DNA of 64,000 bases, taken from NCBI GenBank assembly GCA_039028895.1, contig JBCCHF010000027.1, positions 30,257 through 94,256 on the forward strand, read 5' to 3'. Of the stretch, positions 25,507-33,475 are shown one piece after another. The DNA is from JAHDCJ01 sp039028895. GTDB taxonomy: Bacteria > Bacteroidota > Bacteroidia > Chitinophagales > Saprospiraceae. Every line of letters starts with the position of its first letter. Positions within the stretch are counted from its first letter, which is position 1. A program made the translations under genes and the position numbers. The notes beneath the pieces are model-generated. The model had not been told where the DNA came from, made no database searches, and was given only the letters and a program-made list of their open reading frames with translations.

Positions 25507-26139
25507 CTACATTTTGGAAATGGTATTTAATTCAATACTATTCTGTACTTCTGATCTTAGACGATCATCATGAGTCACAATGATGAGCGCAGCATGATTG
25601 GCCACTGCTTCTTCTAGTAAAAGGTTGATGACCTGAGCGCAGTTCTTGTTATCCAGTGCGCTTGTTGGTTCATCAGCTAGAATGAGCTTTGGTTCGTTCA
25701 TAACAGCTCTTGCTATGGTGGCTCGTTGTTGTTGGCCCATGCTAAGCTGATTCGGATATCGCGATAAGAAATCACCAATGTTCAGTCGACTGGCTGTTGT
25801 CCGGGCTTTATCTTTACTGCCAGAATAAGGCGAGGTCAACAAATTGTCCAAAATTGACAGGGACTCTATGAAATAAGACTGTTGATAGACGATGCCAATA
25901 TGTTGTCCTCTGAAGCGGTCCATCTTACTGGGTGGTAAGTCGGAAATGCTATCACCATTAATTAAAACCTGCCCGTTTGTTGGGCGCCTTAGTCCGGCCA
26001 GTAAATGTAATAATGTGGTTTTGCCACAACCTGATTCTCCGCAGATCAATAATGGATGGCCTGCTTCCACATTGAAATCAGGGAAGATAATCGGCGCAGA
26101 CCCCGGATATTGATATGATAAATTCTTAGTTTGAACCAT
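25507..26139 (-). CDS. LolD/MacB-type ABC transporter ATPase
   Basis: 210 residues. Walker A GESGCGKTT, Q-loop YQQSYF, signature LSMGQQQRATIARAVM, Walker B LILADEPTSALD and His switch VTHDD are all intact. It is shorter than most family members but complete. It lies 1 bp after the His-rich COG0523 GTPase and 9 bp before its permease, forming a two-component ABC unit with it. Confidence 0.92.
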   Translation of the reverse strand: MVQTKNLSYQYPGSAPIIFPDFNVEAGHPLLICGESGCGKTTLLHLLAGLRRPTNGQVLINGDSISDLPPSKMDRFRGQHIGIVYQQSYFIESLSILDNLLTSPYSGSKDKARTTASRLNIGDFLSRYPNQLSMGQQQRATIARAVMNEPKLILADEPTSALDNKNCAQVINLLLEEAVANHAALIIVTHDDRLRSEVQNSIELNTISKM

Positions 26140-26140
26140 A

Positions 26141-27211
26141 TTATTTGGCGATCATATTAGTCTTCGAGTAGTTAGCTGAAATACACTTATTGAGTAGTTT
26201 TTCCAGTCCTTGTCTCTTCAGGTTTTTGCCAATAAACACTAGGATGCTTTGTTTTGTTTCGGCAGGATCCCATACGCGTTTTTCCTGAAAGTCCAACCTT
26301 CTTCCCACAGACTGGAGGATACATTGATGTTCCTTGTTTTCCAACCATACCAAACCTTTGATTCTATACAATCCAACTGCCTGAAAAGTAAGGTAAACAA
26401 ATAGTTGTTGGTACAATACCTGGAAATCAAAAGGTACATTAAATGTAAAGGTATGACTATGGATGTCTTCAGTGTGATGATGGTGGTGATGCGTGTGTGG
26501 TTTCTGGACAGGAAAATTCAGTTCACTGGAGCCATGTTCGCGTTTATGATCATGTTCGTGATGGTGATGGTGATCATGCCCATGGTCAGTATTTGATTTT
26601 AATAAAAGTTCCTCCAACTTTTCGTTGATGGAATGGTATTCAATCTCCGGGAACTCGTTTTTATGGCCTTTGAATATTTTTGCCAAAGGATTCAATTGCT
26701 GCAGCTTTTTTTCTAAAATTGAAATATAATCCTCGCTCACTAAATCAATTTTATTAATGAGTAAGATATCACTGAATGAAATTTGACTTAGCGCTTCCTC
26801 TGTTTCGACAAGCTGATCTTCTACCAGTTCAGCATCAATCATGCAAATTATTGAGGTAAGCGGAAAATGTTTTTTTATTAAAGGGTGCGCCACAAATGGT
26901 TGGGCCAAACCTGTAGGATCAGCAACTCCTGTAGCTTCAATAATTACTTCATCAAATTCAGCCCTTTTCTCGAAAAGATCATTGAGTATATCATATAAAT
27001 TATCATTGAGCGTACAGCAGAGACAGCCATTGTTTAGTTCAACAATGGTCTCATCAGGCCGCATCACCAGTTCATTGTCAATGCCCTGTTCGCCAAATTC
27101 GTTTTCAATGATAGCATACCGTGTGCCTTCATTTTCCTGAAGCAGGTGATTAAGGAAGGTGGTTTTACCGGCACCTAAAAATCCAGTGAGGATGGTTACT
27201 GGTTTCTTCAA
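26141..27211 (-). CDS. COG0523 GTPase with a long His-rich metal-binding linker
   Basis: 356 residues. P-loop GFLGAGKTTFLNHLL, CxCC motif NGCLCCTLND, switch EATGVADP, NKID, then a linker at about residues 207-250 with two His clusters (HGHDHHHHHEHDH; HTHHHHHHTEDIHSH), and a CobW_C domain. This is the Zn-storing or Zn-sensing form of the family. The start is TTG at 27211, overlapping the end of the DUF3526 permease with one base between stop and start. No ATG lies before the P-loop, so expression depends on translational coupling. Confidence 0.92.
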   Translation of the reverse strand: MKKPVTILTGFLGAGKTTFLNHLLQENEGTRYAIIENEFGEQGIDNELVMRPDETIVELNNGCLCCTLNDNLYDILNDLFEKRAEFDEVIIEATGVADPTGLAQPFVAHPLIKKHFPLTSIICMIDAELVEDQLVETEEALSQISFSDILLINKIDLVSEDYISILEKKLQQLNPLAKIFKGHKNEFPEIEYHSINEKLEELLLKSNTDHGHDHHHHHEHDHKREHGSSELNFPVQKPHTHHHHHHTEDIHSHTFTFNVPFDFQVLYQQLFVYLTFQAVGLYRIKGLVWLENKEHQCILQSVGRRLDFQEKRVWDPAETKQSILVFIGKNLKRQGLEKLLNKCISANYSKTNMIAK

Positions 27212-27212
27212 A

Positions 27213-28532
27213 TTATTCAGTTTTTAGCATTTCATGATATTCATTAAACTTTGGCTTATCAACCTTCACATCATTCCACATATCAAGCACCATAGTACGA
27301 ATTTGCTTATCAATCAGTGTTTGAATTTCTGTGCGATAATTTTGGTAATCATCGTAATGTGTCTGACAAATAGTATTAAAACGATTTTGGAAAAAAGTAA
27401 CCGGATTGAACAGGTAACTTGCCTTGATCATCTTGTTCTTTGAATTATTGTCAGCCTCTATTGGAGCAATACTTTCCTTCATCATTTCATTAACTAAACC
27501 AGCGGCAGAACGATTCATTGCCTGATTTCGTTTCTTTTCGTCACTCGCAACAGGGCTATCGACAATTTCAGGGAACAAAACATCCAACTGCGCCTGGAAA
27601 AGACTGTCTGGCTGGTCAAACAAGTCCTGTCTTTTATCTCGTTTGGCATCAATGAAATCCATCATCAAATTGGCGGGTTTATCAATACTGATTACTTGAT
27701 GAACAATAGCCGGAATGATGAATGCAAACACTATCCAGACCCCTACCATTTTGAGGGTATTACTCATAATGCTTAAACCACTTCTCAAAATGAAAAAATA
27801 AATTGCTGACCAAAATATGAGATAAATAATACTATTCGTCAGCATTTGAGCGAAAGCAGTTCCAGAATGGGAAAATACACCCGTCAGCGTAGCCCCATAA
27901 GTTAGTAAACCGGTAATCAATCCAAACGTCAATACGACATAAAAAGCGGCACGACTTAACAGCCAAATATTGCTGGAAGTAGTTTGTACCTCGATTAGCG
28001 GCATAAACCCCTGTTCTGTCTCCAGACTTTTAAGGTTGTATAGCAAAATTAATAATAATAAAGGTAGCAGAAAAAGTAGGGTGAAGGTAAAGTCAAGGGT
28101 GCCGGTTTGTAACCGCTCAGGATTAGCTAGTTCCTTAGTCATGTCAGGGTCGTAAGGACTTGCCCAGAAAGTAACCCGTTTATAGAATCCATATTGTTCG
28201 GCTTGACCGATGTTGTAAACCTGGGCGGCTGAAGGGGTTTTGAAGTGATAGTTGTTATTATACCACATCGCCCAGTAGGGAGAGGTAATGTCAATCCACG
28301 GCCTTTCTTCCGGCCCCTTCTTTCCTTCGTCGTAGTAGTCGAGATATTTTTGTCTTTCTTCAGCAATAGTTTCATTGATCTTTCCAATCTCTGAAATTTG
28401 CTCATGGTAAAGACTTGCCCCATTGTGGAGCCCATATAATCCTGCTACTACAAATAAAACTAATGCCACTACTTTAAAAGGACTGCGGATAAAATGCTTC
28501 CATTCAAAGAGAAATATGCTCAAGCCTCTCAT
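27213..28532 (-). CDS. ABC-2 type permease, DUF3526 family (second copy)
   Basis: 439 residues with about six membrane helices: one near residue 20-38, then a long extracytoplasmic loop, then five from about 150 to 290, with an extended helical C-terminus. The pattern fits DUF3526 exporters. It overlaps the first permease gene by four bases (ATGA). With the paralogue and ATPase upstream it would make a heterodimeric exporter. The substrate is unknown. Confidence 0.82.
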   Translation of the reverse strand: MRGLSIFLFEWKHFIRSPFKVVALVLFVVAGLYGLHNGASLYHEQISEIGKINETIAEERQKYLDYYDEGKKGPEERPWIDITSPYWAMWYNNNYHFKTPSAAQVYNIGQAEQYGFYKRVTFWASPYDPDMTKELANPERLQTGTLDFTFTLLFLLPLLLLILLYNLKSLETEQGFMPLIEVQTTSSNIWLLSRAAFYVVLTFGLITGLLTYGATLTGVFSHSGTAFAQMLTNSIIYLIFWSAIYFFILRSGLSIMSNTLKMVGVWIVFAFIIPAIVHQVISIDKPANLMMDFIDAKRDKRQDLFDQPDSLFQAQLDVLFPEIVDSPVASDEKKRNQAMNRSAAGLVNEMMKESIAPIEADNNSKNKMIKASYLFNPVTFFQNRFNTICQTHYDDYQNYRTEIQTLIDKQIRTMVLDMWNDVKVDKPKFNEYHEMLKTE

Positions 28533-29938
28533 ACGATCTGCATATTTTTCGTTCCAAAAATCAGTAGTAGACTAACAAAAATCACCCAGCCAAATAAAAG
28601 GACGAGGTCGGGGATATAATTGGATAATACCGAAGCCAGGGCTGTAGGTCGGTATTGATAATCGGGAACTGACTTAAAAAATTCGTTGTCGGCTTTCCAT
28701 CCCCATTCTCCGGTTTTGGAACCGCCGAAAGCATGCTCATCATTGAGTGCTTTGATAAAGCCTCTTCTGTAATTTTCTACCTGAACTAAAAACTCCTGGT
28801 GATGCAGGTTGTCACTTGCAGAGAAACCCATGCTGGCATTTTGGAGAGAAACAAATGGATTAAAGACGCCTGCCATCTGGTAAGTCTGTTTTTGTTTGGT
28901 CAAAACTTCGCGCAAATTGCCAAAATGCTTGTCCCAAACCTGGTTGCCATATTCCTCATCAGCTTGCATTCTGATGCCATCAAAGTTGATCGGGAGTTGA
29001 GTAAGACTGTCAACTCCGTATTCCTCCAGAGTTTTAATTTTTAAGGCTTCACCTCTTTCATCTCTTGGATTATGTCCATCGATGCCTTTGGAACGATCTT
29101 CCTGCATGGCTGCTGTAAATGCTTTTCGGCTGGGTAACTCATGCAGTTTTTCAACCGAGCTCATTAGAATATTGGGCAAAAAGATGGTCCAAAGAATCCA
29201 GATACCCAGCATAGAGGTAAGGGCTACAGTCGGGTTTTGCCAACGAGCAGAAAACATAACCGTAAGCCCGCAAATGATAAAGTAGTACAAAGCATAAGAT
29301 AAATAGAAAAAGAAGGTTCTGCTAAGGAGATCAGCATTGATGTTACCCAGGTTGAATAACGCATAGACCAAGACAGTCAATGATAAAAGGGCCATGCCGT
29401 ATAACCAAACTGACAATGTCTTGGCCCATACTATATTTGATGGTTTCGCACCCTGGAGAACAAGTAATTTTAGTCGGCCACTTTGTTTTTCACTGCTCAC
29501 ACTATGAAAGGCCAAAAACATAAGTAATAGCGGCAGGATATACTGCAAAAGCAAAGAACTTTTAAGTTTACCAAATTTTGAGACAGATTGCATTTGGGAA
29601 ACCTCAGAATGCACAATCTCATTCTGTACATGACCTTCCACGCGCAACACATTGCCTGTTACACTGTTGACGCCTTCATCGAGACTACTTAGCAAATTGG
29701 CTGGTTTAAATACATAAGTGCCATAGTGGGCAGCGCCATGCGGGTTCATTGCATCAATATTTTCCCACTGCTGGCGAATCTCCGTCTTGGCGAGTTCATA
29801 TTGCTCAGCTTGTTTATTGGTTTGCTGGTTGCCCAAAAAAACAGATAGCATCAAAACCAATAGAAACCCCAGGCTGACACCGATTAAAGTCCGGTTTCTG
29901 CCAAGGTGTTGCCATTCATTTTTTATGATTTGCCACAT
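28529..29938 (-). CDS. ABC-2 type permease, DUF3526 family (first copy)
   Basis: 469 residues with the same plan as the gene after it: an N-terminal helix (TLIGVSLGFLLVLMLSVFLG), a large periplasmic loop and a five-helix block (YILPLLLMFLAFHSV onward) containing the SSEKQSGRLKLLVLQGA loop found in ABC-2 permeases. It begins 6 bp after the ATPase gene. Low identity to the partner suggests an old duplication. Confidence 0.84.
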   Translation of the reverse strand: MWQIIKNEWQHLGRNRTLIGVSLGFLLVLMLSVFLGNQQTNKQAEQYELAKTEIRQQWENIDAMNPHGAAHYGTYVFKPANLLSSLDEGVNSVTGNVLRVEGHVQNEIVHSEVSQMQSVSKFGKLKSSLLLQYILPLLLMFLAFHSVSSEKQSGRLKLLVLQGAKPSNIVWAKTLSVWLYGMALLSLTVLVYALFNLGNINADLLSRTFFFYLSYALYYFIICGLTVMFSARWQNPTVALTSMLGIWILWTIFLPNILMSSVEKLHELPSRKAFTAAMQEDRSKGIDGHNPRDERGEALKIKTLEEYGVDSLTQLPINFDGIRMQADEEYGNQVWDKHFGNLREVLTKQKQTYQMAGVFNPFVSLQNASMGFSASDNLHHQEFLVQVENYRRGFIKALNDEHAFGGSKTGEWGWKADNEFFKSVPDYQYRPTALASVLSNYIPDLVLLFGWVIFVSLLLIFGTKNMQIV

Positions 29939-29944
29939 AGTCCT

Positions 29945-30646
29945 TTAATCTTTCATGTATTCCAAATACAGCGTCTCTAATTCATTAGCACTAACATCTT
30001 TACTGTTAAGCTCTTTGATCAGACTACCCTTTTTCAAGATACCAATCCGGTGACAGACCTCACGAACCCGGAAAATATCGTGCGAAGCCATTAAGATGGT
30101 AGCGCCTTCTGCCGCAAGTTTTTTCAACAAAGCAGACAACTCGTTGCTGGCTAAAGGATCAAGGCCACTCGCCGGTTCGTCGAGGAGATACACTTTGGCT
30201 TTTTTAGCGTAGGCAATGGCTATACCTACCTTTTGACGCATACCTTTTGAGTAGCCTGATACTTTTTTGTGATGCGCTTCTTTTTCAAGTCCACAAGTGT
30301 CGAGGAAATCTTGTAATTCAGATTTCGAATATTTGAGGTTGGCCAGGCGACAAAAATATTCCAGATTCTCTAATCCTGATAAGTAGGGGTATAGGGTTAC
30401 ATTTTCGGGGATATAACCAATGAGTTTCCTTACCTCGCTGGATTTTTCTGCGATATTCATTTGATTAATGGATACCGTTCCAGAGTCGGGACTGATAAAT
30501 CCCAGTAGCATATTAATGGTTGTAGATTTTCCGGCTCCATTAGCGCCCAGAAGGCCAAGAATTTCACCTTCTTCAACATTTAAAGTGAGGTTTTGTACGG
30601 CTTTGACGCCTTTGAATGATTTGGAGGTGTTTTGAATTTGAATCAT
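29945..30646 (-). CDS. ABC-2 exporter ATPase, first gene of the zinc-island operon
   Basis: 233 residues. Walker A GANGAGKST, Q-loop GYIPENV, signature VSGYSKGMRQKVGIAIAYAKK, Walker B YLLDEPASGLD and His switch ASHD. It is the CcmA/NatA/NosF type that pairs with ABC-2 permeases, here the two DUF3526 proteins. It is the promoter-proximal gene of a ten-gene run ending with PhoX, with gaps of 40 bp or less throughout. The start codon lies 30 bp from a CAAAAATA (-7 on this strand). Confidence 0.93.
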   Translation of the reverse strand: MIQIQNTSKSFKGVKAVQNLTLNVEEGEILGLLGANGAGKSTTINMLLGFISPDSGTVSINQMNIAEKSSEVRKLIGYIPENVTLYPYLSGLENLEYFCRLANLKYSKSELQDFLDTCGLEKEAHHKKVSGYSKGMRQKVGIAIAYAKKAKVYLLDEPASGLDPLASNELSALLKKLAAEGATILMASHDIFRVREVCHRIGILKKGSLIKELNSKDVSANELETLYLEYMKD

Positions 30647-30676
30647 GGGACGAAAGGTTTTAATCTAACCGCGATG

Positions 30677-30684
30677 CAAAAATA
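30677..30684 (-). promoter_or_regulatory. -7 element of the zinc-island operon (TATTTTTG on the minus strand)
   Basis: CAAAAATA on the plus strand is TATTTTTG on the coding strand, an exact TAnnTTTG. A TTG (plus-strand CAA, 30702-30704) lies 17 bp upstream as the -33 element, inside the palindromic operator. Confidence 0.6.
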
Positions 30685-30698
30685 AGCAAAAAATAACA

Positions 30699-30715
30699 AT
30701 GCAACACTGTTGCAT
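30699..30715. promoter_or_regulatory. Palindromic operator ATGCAACACTGTTGCAT, Fur/Zur-type geometry
   Basis: A perfect 17-bp palindrome around one central base, containing TGCAACA-C-TGTTGCA, the 7-1-7 layout bound by Fur-family repressors such as Zur. It lies in the 136-bp divergent region and covers the -33 TTG of both promoters (30702-30704 for the minus strand, 30710-30712 for the plus strand). With zinc-chaperone families on one side and MerC on the other, Zur is the best candidate regulator; no regulator gene is in the window. Confidence 0.7.
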
Positions 30716-30735
30716 TTACTGAAACTTAGCTATCT

Positions 30736-30750
30736 TGCAACGCTGTTGTT
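30736..30750. promoter_or_regulatory. Second, degenerate operator copy overlapping the plus-strand -7
   Basis: TGCAACGCTGTTGTT matches the core TGCAACACTGTTGCA at 12 of 15 positions, the differences lying in the centre and right end. It overlaps the weak -7 (TATCTTGC, 30731-30738) that is 18 bp after the TTG at 30710. It would block the outer-membrane gene's promoter. Confidence 0.5.
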
Positions 30751-30782
30751 TGCGCATTTTTTGTTCATCAACCGGGTTTTTG

Positions 30783-32993
30783 ATGAAAAGACAATTCCTC
30801 ATTGTTGGTATATTCTTATTGATTTCGCAAATATCGTTTTCACAGTATGACGATGCTAATTTTCCTCCTTCTGAAAATCCTGTAGAGATAGTTGTTCAAG
30901 CCACATCTTCCAAAATTAATATTGATGGTAGTCTGGACGAAGCGGATTGGGAATTAGCAACCCCAATCTCTGATTTTTTCAGAAGAGAGCCCCGGCAGGG
31001 CGGTGAAATCCGTTATGAAACGCAGGTGAAGTTTCTTTACGATGAAAAGTTTCTTTATATCGGTGCATTTTGTGAAGATAGTGTAGGGTTGAAAGGCATT
31101 CGTGTACAAGATCTTAGGAGAGACTTTAGTTGGGGCGTGAATGATATTTTCGGTGTAGCTCTTGATCCGCAGAATCTTAAGCAATATGCCCAGGTTTTTC
31201 AAACCACACCTCATGGTAATCAACGTGATTTTCAAAATTTTGGTGGCAATGTGTTTGACATTGGCTGGAATACCTTGTGGCAGGCCAGAACTGAACGGAC
31301 AAAGGATGGGTTCACAGCGGAGCTTGCCATTCCATTTAAGACTTTGCGTTACAATAAACCAAAAGACGGTGCACCTGTGGAGTGGGGCATTACCATAGTG
31401 AGGTATGCCAGACGAGATATTGAGGTGTCGACTTTTCCTGCAATACCACAATCTTTTACCCCTTATCGAATGACCTATGCGGCAAAGCTTACGGGCATTC
31501 AGGTGCCACCACCGTCAGCGAATATTCGAATAGAACCTTATACGCTTTACCAATACGATAGTGTAAATGAAGGTGATGGTCCTGATTCGGACAATAACTT
31601 CAAAATAGGTGGAGATGTAAAGTGGGCCATTAATCCCCATTCGGTGTTAGATTTAACGGTCAATACCGATTTTGCTCAGGCAGATGCTGACAGGGCGGTA
31701 AATAATCTGGAAAGGTTTAACATTTTTTTTCCTGAACAGCGACAGTTTTTTCTTGAGAATTCTGGTATATGGGCAGGGAGTAATCAACAATCAATCCGAC
31801 CATTTTTTAGTAGAAGAATTGGTCTTCAGGGGAGTTTTAATGCGGAGCCAGCACCTGTGCATGTAGGAGCCAGGTATACACAACGCACCGAGAAGCAGGC
31901 GATTGCCGCCTTGTTTGTAAGGCAGGGAGCAACCGATAATTCCCCGGCATCCAATTTTGGCGTAGCGCGGTATCTAAAGAATTTTGGCAGAGAGAATAAT
32001 ATCGGCATCATGGTAACCCATCGATTGGATGAGGAGGCAATCCTGCTGGATATGGCGGCCAACAACAACACTACCGTTTCCATTGATGGACAATTAAGAC
32101 CGTCAAGTGCATTAGACATACAATACCTTTTTACCAGCTCTTTTGATGAGGGTACGGGAGATGCTGGTTTTGCAGGGCGGCTTTCAGTCAACAGCTACAC
32201 CAATAAACATCGGTTATTCTGGAGAACAGAATACACTCATGCTGACTATAATCCGGCTATCGGATTCGTGAGGCAAAAAGATGTCATTCGGCACAACTCT
32301 GGGGGGTATTACATTTGGAGACCAAAGACCATTTCCTGGATCAGACGGTGGGACCCTGGTGTGTTTGCCAATTATTATCATGACGCCTCGGATCCATCAA
32401 GTTTCCAACTGGCTACCTTGTATATTTTCCCGGTTTATTTGTGGTTTAAAGACAATAGTTTCCTAGAGGCTTCACTTACACCTACCTGGCAAAATATCAA
32501 TTTTAATTTTAAACCATTGGGGATTCAGATTGAGGAGGGCAGTTATTTTTATACCCGTTTCAGACTACGGTTTAATACAGATATGTCAAGGAAATGGTCC
32601 GCAGGTATTAATTATGATTTCGGAAAATTTTATAACGGAACACGGAATGCAATAAGGATTTCCGGAAGATTGGCTCCTATTCCACACATTGCACTTACAG
32701 CCGATTATGAGCGGAACATTATAAATGATGTCGGGATAGACCAAAACGACCTAACGACAAACCTTTACACAGTCGGGGCTAGGTTGGCCCTGAACCCAAG
32801 ATTACAACTTTCAGCATTTTATCAATATAATAGTTTTGACGGGCAGGGCAGATGGAATGTCAGAGCAAGCTGGGAGTATTTGCCCCTGTCTTTTTTATAT
32901 ATCGTTTTTAATGACATCCAAATTGAAAATGAGTCAGAAATATTCAGACAACAACAATTTATTTCAAAACTCACTTTAGTAAGACAATTTTAA
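30783..32993 (+). CDS. CBM9-like / DUF5916 outer-membrane protein
   Basis: 736 residues from ATG 30783, which begins a signal peptide (MKRQFLIVGIFLLISQISFS). Residues about 30-240 form a CBM9-like beta-sandwich (IDGSLDEADWELATPISDF, WGITIVRYARRD), and the remainder is a DUF5916 domain with the alternating aromatic strands of an outer-membrane barrel (FNIFFPEQRQFFLENSG) ending in Phe. Upstream TTG codons would remove the signal peptide from the N-terminus. It is the first gene of the plus-strand arm of the putative Zur island, 28 bp before MerC. Its role may be outer-membrane passage, but no TonB motif is seen. Confidence 0.88.
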   Translation: MKRQFLIVGIFLLISQISFSQYDDANFPPSENPVEIVVQATSSKINIDGSLDEADWELATPISDFFRREPRQGGEIRYETQVKFLYDEKFLYIGAFCEDSVGLKGIRVQDLRRDFSWGVNDIFGVALDPQNLKQYAQVFQTTPHGNQRDFQNFGGNVFDIGWNTLWQARTERTKDGFTAELAIPFKTLRYNKPKDGAPVEWGITIVRYARRDIEVSTFPAIPQSFTPYRMTYAAKLTGIQVPPPSANIRIEPYTLYQYDSVNEGDGPDSDNNFKIGGDVKWAINPHSVLDLTVNTDFAQADADRAVNNLERFNIFFPEQRQFFLENSGIWAGSNQQSIRPFFSRRIGLQGSFNAEPAPVHVGARYTQRTEKQAIAALFVRQGATDNSPASNFGVARYLKNFGRENNIGIMVTHRLDEEAILLDMAANNNTTVSIDGQLRPSSALDIQYLFTSSFDEGTGDAGFAGRLSVNSYTNKHRLFWRTEYTHADYNPAIGFVRQKDVIRHNSGGYYIWRPKTISWIRRWDPGVFANYYHDASDPSSFQLATLYIFPVYLWFKDNSFLEASLTPTWQNINFNFKPLGIQIEEGSYFYTRFRLRFNTDMSRKWSAGINYDFGKFYNGTRNAIRISGRLAPIPHIALTADYERNIINDVGIDQNDLTTNLYTVGARLALNPRLQLSAFYQYNSFDGQGRWNVRASWEYLPLSFLYIVFNDIQIENESEIFRQQQFISKLTLVRQF

Positions 32994-33021
32994 TCACGAA
33001 ATTTACATTTACTTCAAGCAT

Positions 33022-33429
33022 ATGTCACTCGATTCCACCATTAATAAATCTGATAATATAGGCGCATTTGCAAGTAGCCTTTGCCTTGTTCATTGTATTG
33101 CTACGCCTTTTATTTTTGTTTCTTCATCCTGTGCAATTTCTTGTGGTGCCAACTCTCCTTTCTGGTGGGTCGCCATAGACTACCTATTTATTGCCATTTC
33201 ATTTTTTGCGGTTTACTGGTCAGCAAAAAATACTTCTAAAGAATGGATGAGGTATGCATTTTGGATCAGTTGGGCATTACTACTAGTTGTAATCGCCAAT
33301 GAAAGATTAAGCCTTGTACCCTTAACAGGCTATGCAATATACATCCCTGCGATCGGACTGGTTGGGCTTCATTTATACAATAAGAAATATTGCCAATGTG
33401 TAGATACCGGTTTCTGTTCAACGACATAA
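33022..33429 (+). CDS. MerC-domain membrane protein
   Basis: 135 residues, four membrane helices. The first helix carries SLCLVHCIATPF and the following loop CAISCG, the paired cysteines of MerC. It ends with a Cys-rich tail (CQCVDTGFCS). MerC imports Hg(II) in mer operons, but no merA, merT or merP is here, and Bacteroidota use MerC homologues in zinc-controlled loci. A Zn-related inner-membrane role is therefore likelier. It lies 28 bp after the DUF5916 gene, in the same transcript. Confidence 0.88.
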   Translation: MSLDSTINKSDNIGAFASSLCLVHCIATPFIFVSSSCAISCGANSPFWWVAIDYLFIAISFFAVYWSAKNTSKEWMRYAFWISWALLLVVIANERLSLVPLTGYAIYIPAIGLVGLHLYNKKYCQCVDTGFCSTT

Positions 33430-33475
33430 AACCTGAAACCTTTCAGATTTGATTGAATAAAAGCTCAAGAACACC

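Noticed and set aside
33022..33429. Mercury-resistance operon
   Set aside because: No merA, merT, merP or merR is nearby; the MerC protein sits with zinc-linked genes.
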